DNA of 29,607 bases from the NCBI GenBank assembly GCA_001468855.1, contig LDIV01000001.1:567805-597411 (forward strand), written 5' to 3'. The notes below the pieces were generated by a model. That model searched no databases. It was not told the origin of the DNA and saw nothing but the letters and a program-made list of their open reading frames with translations. Source of the DNA: a candidate division TM6 bacterium UASB124 (GTDB taxonomy: Bacteria; Dependentiae; Babeliae; Babeliales; RVW-14). A program made the position numbers and the translations under genes. This document shows, piece by piece, positions 15,351 to 24,282 of the stretch (position 1 is the stretch's first letter; every line of letters starts with the position of its first letter).

Positions 15351-17550
15351 CGTTACGTGCTTGCATGTGTTGGATGCCTCCACCTTGTCGTGCCAGCATA
15401 TCAGCGACAAGTGAGAGCTCGGTAGCCATTATAATACGTTCTAATGGAATTGGGCTAGGTTCTTCGTTTGAACGCGCAGCTTTGAAAAATTGAGTTATTA
15501 ATTGTTCGTGTCCCTTGTCTTGGGTTTTAACCCGTTTGTTAAATGCACGTGGTAATCCATATCCTCTTAGCTCAAGAAAATCATTCATAAATATTGATTT
15601 GCCATCAAAAAATATTTCCATGTATTCTTTGCCTGCTGCATGGTTTCCTAATGATGAATACAAGAGGGAGCAGCATGATCCATCATTCATAGTTATTGTT
15701 GTAACAATGTTGTCGGTGACGACCAAGTCATCGGTTGTTGGATTAAGTGAGTTTACAGTAATTGATACCGGTTGTGATCCGGTTAAAAAACAGAAGAGTT
15801 CAAAAATATGGCATGCTTCGCCAATGATTCGTCCTTTGTGTTCTTCCGATTGTATCCAATGATTTTTGGGCAGATAATTTGCATTCATTCGATAGTTAAC
15901 AAGAAGCGGATTTGTTCGTGTACTTACAATATCTTTAATTTCTTTCATAAATGGTGAGTGTGAGCGATTAAAATCAACACAATAAAGAAAGTCTTTATGC
16001 ATAGAAAAGAATTTCTTGAGCATATTTAATTGTTCTAATGACACCGCTGCCGGTTTTTCTACCAGAACAGCTTTGCCGGTTTGTAGACATTGTTGCGCTT
16101 GTTCAGCATGAAACGCGTGTGGGGTTGCAATGATTGCAACATGAACATCGTCATCACCAAGTATCTTACGGTAGTCATTACTAACGCGGTTAGCTTCATA
16201 TAAACGAGCTATGGTAATAGCATTTGGGGTGTCTGTGTCAATAATTGAATGAATTCGTGTATTTCGTATTTTACAAATTGTGGGAAGTATTTTTATTTTA
16301 GCAAATCCGCCAACTCCAATGAACCCAATGTTAAGTTTGCCTTGTTGCGGCACATAAGGTTTAAAGGTGTCTTTCTCTGCCGGGTGATAGAAATGTGTAA
16401 TTTCAGGCATTTCTGCATTGTAGCGATCTGTTTCGCTGTGAAGATAAGATAGTACAATTCCTAACGCCTGTTCTTTTTCAAATGCTTCGTAGGCTTGAAT
16501 GACGTCCTGTACTGCAAACTCATGGGTAATGAGGTCATTTATATTAATGCTGTTGTTTTCAAGCAGCTCAATAAAATATGCCATGTTACGATTTTCAGTC
16601 CACCGCACATAAGCATAAGGATAGTCTATATTCTGGTGCTCATAATTAACATCGTAACGGCCTGGACCATATGAGCATGAGATTAAAAAGTCGATCTCCT
16701 TTGAATAAAAAGGGTCACGATCAAAATCAATTTTAACATCGCCAACCAAAACAACTCGTCCTTTGCGGCGCGTTACATGCATAGCCTGTTGAATAACGGT
16801 GCCAGAACCTGATGCAGCTGTGATGATTGTTGCATCTACACCATGGTGTCCGGTTAAAAATTCTATTTCTTTGATAACGTCGGATTCGCGTGCATTAAAA
16901 CATGTTGTAACACCAATTTTTCGTGCCAATGCAAGGCGACTATCTTTAATATCAATACCAACAACTTTGCAACCGGCATGTAGGGCTAATTGTGCTGTGA
17001 TATGCCCAATAAGTCCAAGTCCTATGATACAAACCGAATCACCCATCTGTAGGTTTGCTCGTCTAAAGCCTTGCAATGCTATAGCGCCAATTGCCGACAT
17101 ACTTGCAGATCTGAGAATCTGTGGATTTTTTATTTTTACAGCCAAATTTTGTGGCACACTGACAATATCTGCATGATTTGCAAAAGAGGCTCCTGCGCAA
17201 GCAACATAATCTCCAACTCTCAGTCGTTCTACTTTAGGGCCGATACACATGACTTGCCCGGCACAAGAGTAACCAAGGGGAAGTAATTTATTGAGCTTTT
17301 CTTTGGTTAGCGCGATTGTTCCTGAGATGCCGTGCTCTTTAAGCGTTCTAAGAACTTTGTTTGTTTGTTCAGAGATACTGCTTGTATATTTTTCTAGTAA
17401 AGACTTGTTTGATGCATGAATAGTTGCTTGTTCTGTGCCTGCACTAATGAATGAATAATGGACGTTCACCAGTATTGAATAATCATTCATAAGAGGTGGT
17501 GCAACATCGGTAATATTTACAGACCCCTTTTGCAAAAAGACTTGTTTCAT
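15337..17550 (-). CDS. Fused alcohol-dehydrogenase-like and Gfo/Idh/MocA-like oxidoreductase
   Basis: A 737-residue fusion of two NAD(P)-dependent oxidoreductases. Residues 1-370 form an MDR (zinc-alcohol-dehydrogenase-like) module with LGYSCAGQV and the nucleotide fold GLGLIG. Residues from about 385 form a Gfo/Idh/MocA module: NIGFIGVGGFAKIK, the AIIATPHAFHAEQA strand, and the catalytic-site EKPAAVS. Such bi-domain oxidoreductases are known in surface-polysaccharide gene clusters. Their substrate is probably a nucleotide sugar or a related polyol. It is the last gene of an operon with wecB and wecC (53-nt gap), so oxidation or reduction of a UDP-ManNAc-derived sugar is likely. This is an inference. 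A weak AAAAGG box precedes the ATG. Confidence 0.85.
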   Translation of the reverse strand: MKQVFLQKGSVNITDVAPPLMNDYSILVNVHYSFISAGTEQATIHASNKSLLEKYTSSISEQTNKVLRTLKEHGISGTIALTKEKLNKLLPLGYSCAGQVMCIGPKVERLRVGDYVACAGASFANHADIVSVPQNLAVKIKNPQILRSASMSAIGAIALQGFRRANLQMGDSVCIIGLGLIGHITAQLALHAGCKVVGIDIKDSRLALARKIGVTTCFNARESDVIKEIEFLTGHHGVDATIITAASGSGTVIQQAMHVTRRKGRVVLVGDVKIDFDRDPFYSKEIDFLISCSYGPGRYDVNYEHQNIDYPYAYVRWTENRNMAYFIELLENNSININDLITHEFAVQDVIQAYEAFEKEQALGIVLSYLHSETDRYNAEMPEITHFYHPAEKDTFKPYVPQQGKLNIGFIGVGGFAKIKILPTICKIRNTRIHSIIDTDTPNAITIARLYEANRVSNDYRKILGDDDVHVAIIATPHAFHAEQAQQCLQTGKAVLVEKPAAVSLEQLNMLKKFFSMHKDFLYCVDFNRSHSPFMKEIKDIVSTRTNPLLVNYRMNANYLPKNHWIQSEEHKGRIIGEACHIFELFCFLTGSQPVSITVNSLNPTTDDLVVTDNIVTTITMNDGSCCSLLYSSLGNHAAGKEYMEIFFDGKSIFMNDFLELRGYGLPRAFNKRVKTQDKGHEQLITQFFKAARSNEEPSPIPLERIIMATELSLVADMLARQGGGIQHMQARNATSV

Positions 17551-17603
17551 GAGTTTTTTGAACCTTTTGATTAAAAAATTAATTATCTATGTGCTTAGGC
17601 ATT

Positions 17604-18899
17604 TTACCATGTACTTTCTGTGGTTTTTGTGGCTCCTTCTAAAAGGGCCTGAGATTGTTTGAGATGTATGCAATGAAGGAGCCCACATGTATCAATAAGA
17701 ATTTTGTTATCAAAAACGTCATCGCGCATAAAAGTAAACTCTTTGTGTTTGACTAAAACGACGACGATATCTGCCCAGCTGATGCCGTTCCAAATATCAC
17801 TGATGATATTTATACCGCGGTTGATAATTGCTTCTTTATTGACATTGTGATCATACGCTTGCAGTTCCAAAATATCTTTTTTTGTATTCAATTGCTGGGT
17901 AATGAATAGAGCTGGTGATTCACGGATATCATCAACATCGGGTTTAAATGCAAGTCCTAGTACAAGTACTTTTGGTTTTGTTACACCGAAGGTTCTTAAA
18001 TTTTCTACTTTACTTAAGACGCGTGCAATAATTTGGTGCGGTTTATTGTCGTTGATTTTACGTGCTGCACGCAATAGATCGCTATCCTCAGGAAAACTTT
18101 CAATTAAAAACCATGGATCGACGGCAATACAATGACCACCGACACCACAGGTAGGATTGAGTATCTTTACGCGCGGATGTTTGTTTGCCAGCTCAATAAC
18201 ATAATAGGGATCGATTCCTGCCTTATAGCACATAGCTGCTAGTTGGTTGGCGAACGCTATTTGTATATCGCGACTGGTGTTTTCAACAAGCTTTACCATT
18301 TCAGCGGTTTTGTCGTCGGTGACATGAAGAAAACCCTTAACAATTTTTGCATAAAATTGATGAGCAAGTTCGCATGAGCGTTGGCAAATGCCCCCTATTA
18401 CACGGTCATTTTCTACGATCTCTTTAAATATTTTTCCGGGTAGAACGCGTTCAGGACAGTAGGCAATAAAGAAATCTATGCCGAGTTTCAATCCGGTATT
18501 TTCTTCTAAAAACAATGCTAATTTTTCAGTTGTGCCGACGGGAACCGTTGATTCTAAAATGACCAAATTACCAGGCATTAAACGTTTTGTTATTGCTTCT
18601 GCTGCATGAAAAACGTGGCGCAGGTCAGCTTCTTTATTTTCTTTAAAAGGTGTTGGTACGGCGATGATAAAACAATCAGCATATTGAAGTTCGGTAAATG
18701 CTTTAAAATTACCGGCTTTAAGCGTTTTCCATAAGCGTTCTGATAATTCTGGTTCAAAGATAACCGGATCGCCGCTGTTGATTCGTTTTACTTTATCATG
18801 GTTGATATCAAAACCATAAACATCATATCCTGCTTGAGCAGATTGAATAGCCGTTGGCAGTCCTATGTATCCAAGTCCTACAATAGAAATTCGTTTCAT
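17604..18899 (-). CDS. wecC: UDP-N-acetyl-D-mannosamine dehydrogenase (WecC-like)
   Basis: Oxidises UDP-ManNAc (C6) to UDP-ManNAcA in two NAD-dependent steps. It has 431 residues, the normal length. Landmarks are the Rossmann VGLGYIGLP at the N-terminus, ESTVPVGTT (115-124), the central dimer helix (LVENTSRDIQIAFAN), and the catalytic cysteine Cys257 in CGVGGHCIAVDPWFL (251-265), whose GHCIAVDPWF form is typical of the ManNAc rather than glucose dehydrogenase. The C-terminal part is LGLAFKPDVDDIRESPA. The start at 18899 has an AAGGAG box and overlaps the wecB stop as ATGA. Direct epimerase-dehydrogenase coupling makes UDP-ManNAc the most likely substrate. Confidence 0.92.
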   Translation of the reverse strand: MKRISIVGLGYIGLPTAIQSAQAGYDVYGFDINHDKVKRINSGDPVIFEPELSERLWKTLKAGNFKAFTELQYADCFIIAVPTPFKENKEADLRHVFHAAEAITKRLMPGNLVILESTVPVGTTEKLALFLEENTGLKLGIDFFIAYCPERVLPGKIFKEIVENDRVIGGICQRSCELAHQFYAKIVKGFLHVTDDKTAEMVKLVENTSRDIQIAFANQLAAMCYKAGIDPYYVIELANKHPRVKILNPTCGVGGHCIAVDPWFLIESFPEDSDLLRAARKINDNKPHQIIARVLSKVENLRTFGVTKPKVLVLGLAFKPDVDDIRESPALFITQQLNTKKDILELQAYDHNVNKEAIINRGINIISDIWNGISWADIVVVLVKHKEFTFMRDDVFDNKILIDTCGLLHCIHLKQSQALLEGATKTTESTW

Positions 18900-20113
18900 G
18901 AACCAGCTCCTTTTATTCCTGTTTTCATAGCCAAAGGCATTATTGTGGGAATAGGTTGTGTGGTGAATGTCAATGGCTTATGCGTATCAGATAATAATCC
19001 AAAATGGTCAACAAGTACTTGCACAATGCGTTGTGCTGTTGCCCCATCACCGTATGTACATTGCGGCAAAATGTCATTGTCTTTGGTGTGCCATATTTCG
19101 ATGATATTTAAAATTTTTTGTTTATTTGTTCCAACTAACGTGCCCATATTATCCCACATTACTTCAATCCGTTCTGTACAATCTCGTAATATTGCAACAC
19201 GTTTTCCAAGGCTAACAGATTCCTCTTGAATACCACCAGAGTCTGTTAAAACAAATGTTGATTCTGATAGTACAAAGCACAAATCTTGATACGCCAAAGG
19301 AACACTGCAGGTTATGTTTGGTATGTTTTTTATTCCTGATAATTCGACTTCATTTTGAACATGTGGGTTTGGGTGTACCGGGAAGAAAAATGAGAGGTCT
19401 GGATATTTTTGGGCAGCTTGTATGATTGCCTGTAAGGCTCTTTCTAATCCTCCACTAAAAGATTCTCGTCGATGCATTGAAAAGAAGACAATTTTTTGCT
19501 TATTGTTTTTACATACTTCAACATATTTGGTGACATGCGTGCTTAGTGAGATAGAGGCTGATTCAATGCCTTTTTTGATTGAAACAAGAGCATCGACTAC
19601 CGTGTTGCCGACGCAAAAAATGCGTTGGGCATTGATACCGTCTTTAAGTAAGTTACCGACGTTATGTGGAGTAGGTGCAAAATGAAGCGATGCCATTTTA
19701 GTTATAAATGTGCGGTTTGCTTCTTCTGGAAATGGTGCATGCATATCCCATGTTCGTAGTCCTGCCTCAACGTGAGCAATAGGTATTGACAGATAAAATG
19801 CAGCAAGAGCGGCAGCAAAAGAACTGGTGGTGTCTCCTTGTACAATGACAACCGATGGTTTATAGGAACTGAAGAGTTCTGAACATTTATGCAAAACGGT
19901 TGACGTAATATGCTCAAGGTTTTGATTTTCTTTCATTACATTGAGTGAAATATCCGGTTGTACGTTGAAGAGATTGCAGACTTGGTCAAGAAGCTCTCGA
20001 TGTTGGTTGGTTGCGCAGAGGAGAGTAGGTATATTGGCCTGTTTAAGTTTTTGGTAAACAGGTATGAGCTTAATAGCATCCGGGCGTGTTCCAATAACCA
20101 AAATCACTGACAT
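18896..20113 (-). CDS. wecB: UDP-N-acetylglucosamine 2-epimerase (non-hydrolysing)
   Basis: Converts UDP-GlcNAc to UDP-ManNAc, the first committed step to ManNAcA-containing glycans. It has 405 residues, slightly longer than the usual 370-385 because of a C-terminal extension of about 30. Family motifs are IGTRPDAIK (usual GTRPEAIK with Glu to Asp), HVEAGLRTWD, PFPEEANR, HRRESFSGG, FPVHPNPHV, LTDSGGIQEE and RDCTERIE. It is the first gene of the minus-strand operon. The terminator at 20196-20231 isolates it from the gene upstream, so its promoter should lie in 20114-20195. Translational coupling to wecC through ATGA. Confidence 0.95.
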   Translation of the reverse strand: MSVILVIGTRPDAIKLIPVYQKLKQANIPTLLCATNQHRELLDQVCNLFNVQPDISLNVMKENQNLEHITSTVLHKCSELFSSYKPSVVIVQGDTTSSFAAALAAFYLSIPIAHVEAGLRTWDMHAPFPEEANRTFITKMASLHFAPTPHNVGNLLKDGINAQRIFCVGNTVVDALVSIKKGIESASISLSTHVTKYVEVCKNNKQKIVFFSMHRRESFSGGLERALQAIIQAAQKYPDLSFFFPVHPNPHVQNEVELSGIKNIPNITCSVPLAYQDLCFVLSESTFVLTDSGGIQEESVSLGKRVAILRDCTERIEVMWDNMGTLVGTNKQKILNIIEIWHTKDNDILPQCTYGDGATAQRIVQVLVDHFGLLSDTHKPLTFTTQPIPTIMPLAMKTGIKGAGS

Positions 20114-20191
20114 GTAAACCCTACTCTAAAATCCTTCTCTATATTCTATCAGAGAAAGATAACAGAGTAAGGGAGGAATGCAATGGTAAGG

Positions 20192-20231
20192 TTAAAAATT
20201 TATGCTCCTTAGGCTTAAGGAGCATAAATTT
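20192..20231 (-). terminator. Intrinsic terminator of the glycine-rich exported protein gene
   Basis: Two 16-nt arms, 20196-20211 and 20216-20231, are perfect reverse complements with a 4-nt loop. On the minus strand the stem ends in ATAAATTTTTAACC, giving a T-tract. It lies 18 nt after the stop of the gene ending at 20249 and in front of wecB. Confidence 0.8.
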
Positions 20232-20248
20232 GCAGGTAATTTTTCTGA

Positions 20249-21070
20249 TTACCCGACGTTAATCATTACAGGACGATTGTTGTTTTGATTAAGAATAGCT
20301 TGTTGATGTTGATATTTTTGTCGATCGCGATTGCGTTCATTTCTACGATCGGCTTCACGTTCCATCGAGTCATGCAACAAAGCTTCATGCTGAAGTTTTT
20401 GCTCATGTTGTCGTCGACGCTCCTCTTCTATGTGACGTTCGTAGAGTTGTATTTGTAGGTCATATTTTTCATTTCTGGTTATGACCAATAAACGTTTTTC
20501 AATAATCGGGGCGATATATGAAATTTTTTGTTGAAGTTGTTGGCATTGAACGCAGAGTGATGTGTAAGAGGTATTGTTTTGTGCCTCTTGGTATGCGTTA
20601 TTCAAAAGGGAGCGAGCATCAAGTAAGTTGCGGCTCATGGTCATTAGATATTCACGAGCAATAACCAACGGCCAACTGGTGCCAAAGCGTGCGGTTACAT
20701 GTGAAATGAGATATTCTTCAGATGTATATTCTCGAGCGATAAGAGAATCAAAAGACGCATTAAAAACAATTGCTTGTGCGGCAGCGAAGCGACCTGGAGG
20801 AGTCATAGAATAAAGCCATTTGTAGAGTAAATACCACGTTATTCCTCCAGCAGCGGCGCCAGAAAGAATTGAGACAACTTTGCGAATGCTTTGATCGGTG
20901 TGGTTGTTAAATGAGCATGAATATATTCCTACACCAGTTGCTCCGCCGGCGATAAGTCCTCCGGCAACGGCACCAAGGTGCGCGGTTGTTTCACTAATTG
21001 GTTTAATTGGTGTTAAAGCTGTTGAGCTAATAACACAAACGAGTAATATTTTTTGTAAGAGTGTCTTCAT
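20249..21070 (-). CDS. Exported protein with a glycine-rich membrane segment and charged coiled-coil tail
   Basis: A 273-residue protein of unknown function. It has a signal peptide (about 1-26), then a Gly/Ala-rich hydrophobic stretch (AHLGAVAGGLIAGGATGVG) and a second one (SILSGAAAGGITWYLLYKWLY), looking like glycine-zipper membrane helices. The middle (about 110-200) is alpha-helical. The tail (from residue 205) is very rich in Arg, Glu, Gln and His with coiled-coil character, ending in NNNRPVMINVG. The frame continues upstream to 21094, but the ATG at 21070 follows AAAGGAAATCA, a good ribosome site. It is followed by a strong terminator and stands as its own transcription unit, divergent from mevalonate kinase. 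Confidence 0.7.
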   Translation of the reverse strand: MKTLLQKILLVCVISSTALTPIKPISETTAHLGAVAGGLIAGGATGVGIYSCSFNNHTDQSIRKVVSILSGAAAGGITWYLLYKWLYSMTPPGRFAAAQAIVFNASFDSLIAREYTSEEYLISHVTARFGTSWPLVIAREYLMTMSRNLLDARSLLNNAYQEAQNNTSYTSLCVQCQQLQQKISYIAPIIEKRLLVITRNEKYDLQIQLYERHIEEERRRQHEQKLQHEALLHDSMEREADRRNERNRDRQKYQHQQAILNQNNNRPVMINVG

Positions 21071-21203
21071 TGATTTCCTTTCAAAGCATGACAAGTAAAT
21101 TAAAGTTGTATCAAGTTAAATATTTTTTTTTGAATGTCAATGAGCCGGTTCCTTTGTGTTATTCTGCGTGAACATTTTTGTTTTTTGGCGTGAAATGAGG
21201 ATT

Positions 21204-22169
21204 ATGGAAAAAAATATTGGTTTTGGAAAAACGATTTTTTTGGGTGAGCATTTTGTTTTGCGGGGGTTCCCTGCGATTGTTTCGTCACTTGATTATGCGA
21301 CATATGCAACTATTGAAATGATTGATCAAGGGGGTGACTTTATATTTATTGATGAACGACCGCGCTTATTGCAATTGCCTGAAAATAAACACAGACAATA
21401 TTGTCAGATGATTTGCACAATTCTTGATTTATTACATGTCAAAAAGCACATAAAAATTATTTTACATGGAGATCTTCGTGTTACTCATGGTGGGATAGGT
21501 GCAAGTGCTGCTGCAGCCGTAGCTATTGTGCGAGCTTTAAATAGTTTTTTTAATATGAAATTGACCGATGAGATGATGTATCACATAGCCGTTGAGGCAG
21601 AGCATCTTGTTCATGGGCGGTCAAGTGGCGTAGATATTGCTGCTGCGTTGTGGGGCGGCGTTATTTTATTTCAAAAAACAGAACATGAAGTTTCTTTTTA
21701 CGAGCAACTCAAACTTCAACAGCCGCTGGAGATAGTTGTTGCTGATAGTGGACAAGCAACGAATATTCAGATGGCTATTAGTTCGGTAAAAAAATTTGAA
21801 GAATCCTGCCCTCAAGAAATGGAAAAGATTTGTTGCAGATATCAGCAGGTAGTGTTGCAGGCGATAGAAACGTTTAGAAGAGGAGATCTTATCAGTTTTG
21901 GATTGCTCATGACACAAAATCATGAACTACTTAAACTGTTGGATATATCGTGTGACGTTTTGGATCGCATGGTAGATATTGCCTTGGCTGCTGGTGCATT
22001 GGGTGCCAAACTTACAGGGGCCGGAAAGGGTGGGCTTATTGTTGCGCTTACTCCTGGTTTGGCATTGCAAAATAAAGTTGCTTTAGCTTTGGAACAAGCT
22101 GGTTATTGTGTTCTTAGATCGAGAATTGGAACGAAGCGGCTTATAGGGAATTGTATAAATGCCATGTAA
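21204..22169 (+). CDS. mvk: Mevalonate kinase
   Basis: A GHMP-family kinase that phosphorylates mevalonate, the first kinase step to isopentenyl diphosphate. It has 321 residues. Motif 1 is GFGKTIFLGEHFVLRG (6-21), the GKxxxxGEHxVxxG form that marks mevalonate kinase. Motif 2 is THGGIGASAAAA (94-105), with alanine in place of the first serine of the usual GLGSS. HGRSSGVD (137-144) supplies the likely catalytic Asp144, and motif 3 is KLTGAGKGG (269-277). The start is placed at ATG 21204; an upstream ATG at 21195 is a close alternative. Its last 87 nt overlap the convergent phosphomevalonate kinase gene. Pathway partners are the mvaD-PMK pair opposite. Confidence 0.9.
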   Translation: MEKNIGFGKTIFLGEHFVLRGFPAIVSSLDYATYATIEMIDQGGDFIFIDERPRLLQLPENKHRQYCQMICTILDLLHVKKHIKIILHGDLRVTHGGIGASAAAAVAIVRALNSFFNMKLTDEMMYHIAVEAEHLVHGRSSGVDIAAALWGGVILFQKTEHEVSFYEQLKLQQPLEIVVADSGQATNIQMAISSVKKFEESCPQEMEKICCRYQQVVLQAIETFRRGDLISFGLLMTQNHELLKLLDISCDVLDRMVDIALAAGALGAKLTGAGKGGLIVALTPGLALQNKVALALEQAGYCVLRSRIGTKRLIGNCINAM

Positions 22170-23222
22170 TTGCCATGCTTTTCTAATGTATTGTGCTGTA
22201 TGATCATCAAAACAAATGGCAATGCCGCAATCGCCTCCACCGGCGCCAGAAAATTTTGCACTGGCATTATACGCCTCTGCTTGTTTAACAAGTTTGGCTA
22301 AAGTATCAGTTTCTAAAGAGCAACCTGAGGTTTCTGAAAGTTGTTTAAGGAGCAATCTATTTTGTTTGATGAGGGAGATGATGCGTTGTTCATCGTTACT
22401 TTTAATAGCCATTATTAATGTAAGTACGATGTTGTTAATATTCGAACATATCTGTATATATGTGTCAGATTCTCTGTTTTTGTAATATGCAAGTTTTTGT
22501 ATGATATGCGACGTTGATGAACTTTTGCCAACAAATCCGATGCAAACATTCATAGAATGTGGTAACAGCAAAGGTTCTATATAAAGATCTGGCCACTCTT
22601 GTGTGATGATGGATGATATGGTTTGCGACTGTGTGATTGATTGTAAAAACCATTGTTTATTAAAACGACGATAGTGGAGGGTGTCTTCAAATGTTGCAGC
22701 AGCAATGTCAGCACCACTCCCCAATGTTCCTTGTCCGTTGTAATGTGCGAGACATGCAAGTTTGAAGATGAGTTTTTTTACAGCGACATTGTCTGTATCA
22801 TAACCATGAAAGCGAAGAATTGCCGTGATAGTTGCGACGACCAAAGCGGCGCTGCTGCCAAGACCTGGTTTAACCAATGTTCCGTCTTCCAATTTGATGG
22901 TTGAAATTTCAGATTTTATAGTAAGCCGAAAGAAAGAAAGTGCTGTGTTTTGTTCATGTAGATAACGTAATGCGGTATGTATGCTTGCACGTACGAATCT
23001 AAGTCTTTCGTCGTAGTTATCAATCGGACAATGTTTGTTATCGTATTGAATAAACGTTTGATTAATCCCAATATCCGGTGCATGGACGGTAATACGGTTG
23101 CATGGTTCAAGAAGAATAGAAAGAAAGGCATCTAATGCCATTACGATGCAGGAATTATTTTGCTCTAGAACACTAATTTCTCCTGCGAGTATAAGTTTAC
23201 CGGGTGCTTGTGTAAGGATCAC
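22083..23222 (-). CDS. mvaK2: Phosphomevalonate kinase
   Basis: A GHMP kinase making diphosphomevalonate from phosphomevalonate. It has 379 residues, usual for bacterial PMK. Motif 1 is APGKLILAGEISVLE (6-20). LVKPGLGSSAALV (116-128) is the nucleotide loop, QGTLGSGADIAAA follows, and the C-terminal AKFSGAGGGDCGIA is the PMK-type motif 3 (GGGDCGI rather than GGGG). It starts with GTG at 23222, overlapping the mvaD stop as GTGA, which shows tight coupling with a GGGGA box just upstream in mvaD. The last 28 codons overlap mevalonate kinase on the other strand. No HMG-CoA reductase or synthase lies in the window. Confidence 0.93.
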   Translation of the reverse strand: MILTQAPGKLILAGEISVLEQNNSCIVMALDAFLSILLEPCNRITVHAPDIGINQTFIQYDNKHCPIDNYDERLRFVRASIHTALRYLHEQNTALSFFRLTIKSEISTIKLEDGTLVKPGLGSSAALVVATITAILRFHGYDTDNVAVKKLIFKLACLAHYNGQGTLGSGADIAAATFEDTLHYRRFNKQWFLQSITQSQTISSIITQEWPDLYIEPLLLPHSMNVCIGFVGKSSSTSHIIQKLAYYKNRESDTYIQICSNINNIVLTLIMAIKSNDEQRIISLIKQNRLLLKQLSETSGCSLETDTLAKLVKQAEAYNASAKFSGAGGGDCGIAICFDDHTAQYIRKAWQLHGIYTIPYKPLRSNSRSKNTITSLFQS

Positions 23223-24205
23223 TGCTTGTCCCCAACGATTATCGGGGCTCCTGCTATCTCTGACTCGATGATGCTAACGTTCTCTTTTTCCTGTATGGTT
23301 TGTCTAATGATAGGTACAGATTGCTTCAAACAAATAATTTTAACGTGAGGTCCGGCGTCTGTTGTGCAATAACAAGCGATTCCTCTTTGTCTCAAGCGTT
23401 GTATAATTTCGATGATACGATAGGATGTTGAATTCCAGTAATTCAGTGGAGGTGTTGCTGATAGCATAATATCATGAAATTCTTGCCAATCAGTTTCCAT
23501 TTCTTGCCCAAGTTTGGCGATATCTTTTTTGGAGAGTGCGTCGATCATTGTTTTTAACCGTGCCTCACCTAGGTGTGCCCATGTTTTGTAACATCTACTT
23601 GTTTCTTTGGTTATATTCATGCCATCTCGAGAACTTATTTTCTTGGATTTTGTACTTGTTATTGCGATGAGCATGCGTAATTCGGGCCAATACTGTTCAT
23701 TAAACAATTGGTGTGCATAACTATCAGAGCCATCATCTAATGATCCTTTTTCCCATACCGCAAAACCACCGGGTATCGATCGGCATGCTGAGCCTGATCC
23801 TTGTCGGGCGAGTATAGAAAGTTCCTTTTGCGAAAGATTCAGTGAACATAAGGCAGCGAGCCCGTATGCCAATGCTGCAAATCCACTTGAGCTGCTAGAA
23901 AGTCCGGCGCTTGTTGGAAAAGTATTATAGCTTGAGATTGCAAAAGAATGATTGATACCATATGTTTTTCGGAATAATGACAAAAACTGTATGGTTGTTA
24001 TAGATGCGTTTTTGATATCAGGATTGTTGCGTATGGTTATGCTATCGGTGCTACTTATAGCTATAGTCGTTATTGTTTTGAGTGCTTCTAAATTTAACGA
24101 AAGGCTAGGTCTTGTTGGCAGAAATAACTTTTCGCAACGTTTTCCCCAATATTTGAGTAGCGCAATATTGGCATAAGCCATGACGGTAACTGATCTCATG
24201 TTCAT
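23219..24205 (-). CDS. mvaD: Diphosphomevalonate decarboxylase
   Basis: ATP-dependent decarboxylation of diphosphomevalonate to isopentenyl diphosphate, the last step of the classical mevalonate pathway. It has 328 residues, the normal length. Motifs are YANIALLKYWGKR (11-23), SAGLSSSSSGFAALA (99-113), GSGSACRSIPGGFAVW (136-151), and the catalytic-site TTDAGPHVKI near the C-terminus. The frame reaches back to a TTG at 24211; GGAA with a 7-8 nt spacing supports the ATG at 24205. First gene of the mvaD-phosphomevalonate kinase pair. Confidence 0.96.
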   Translation of the reverse strand: MNMRSVTVMAYANIALLKYWGKRCEKLFLPTRPSLSLNLEALKTITTIAISSTDSITIRNNPDIKNASITTIQFLSLFRKTYGINHSFAISSYNTFPTSAGLSSSSSGFAALAYGLAALCSLNLSQKELSILARQGSGSACRSIPGGFAVWEKGSLDDGSDSYAHQLFNEQYWPELRMLIAITSTKSKKISSRDGMNITKETSRCYKTWAHLGEARLKTMIDALSKKDIAKLGQEMETDWQEFHDIMLSATPPLNYWNSTSYRIIEIIQRLRQRGIACYCTTDAGPHVKIICLKQSVPIIRQTIQEKENVSIIESEIAGAPIIVGDKQ

Positions 24206-24282
24206 ACACAAATTCCAAATTATTTTTTTAATGAAGCAGGATCAACTTAAATATGCCGCTAAGATTGTCAAGGTTCTAACTA

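Noticed and set aside
16799..17176. 125-codon plus-strand frame inside the fused oxidoreductase
   Set aside because: Antisense to conserved nucleotide-binding sequence; no ribosome site or family resemblance.
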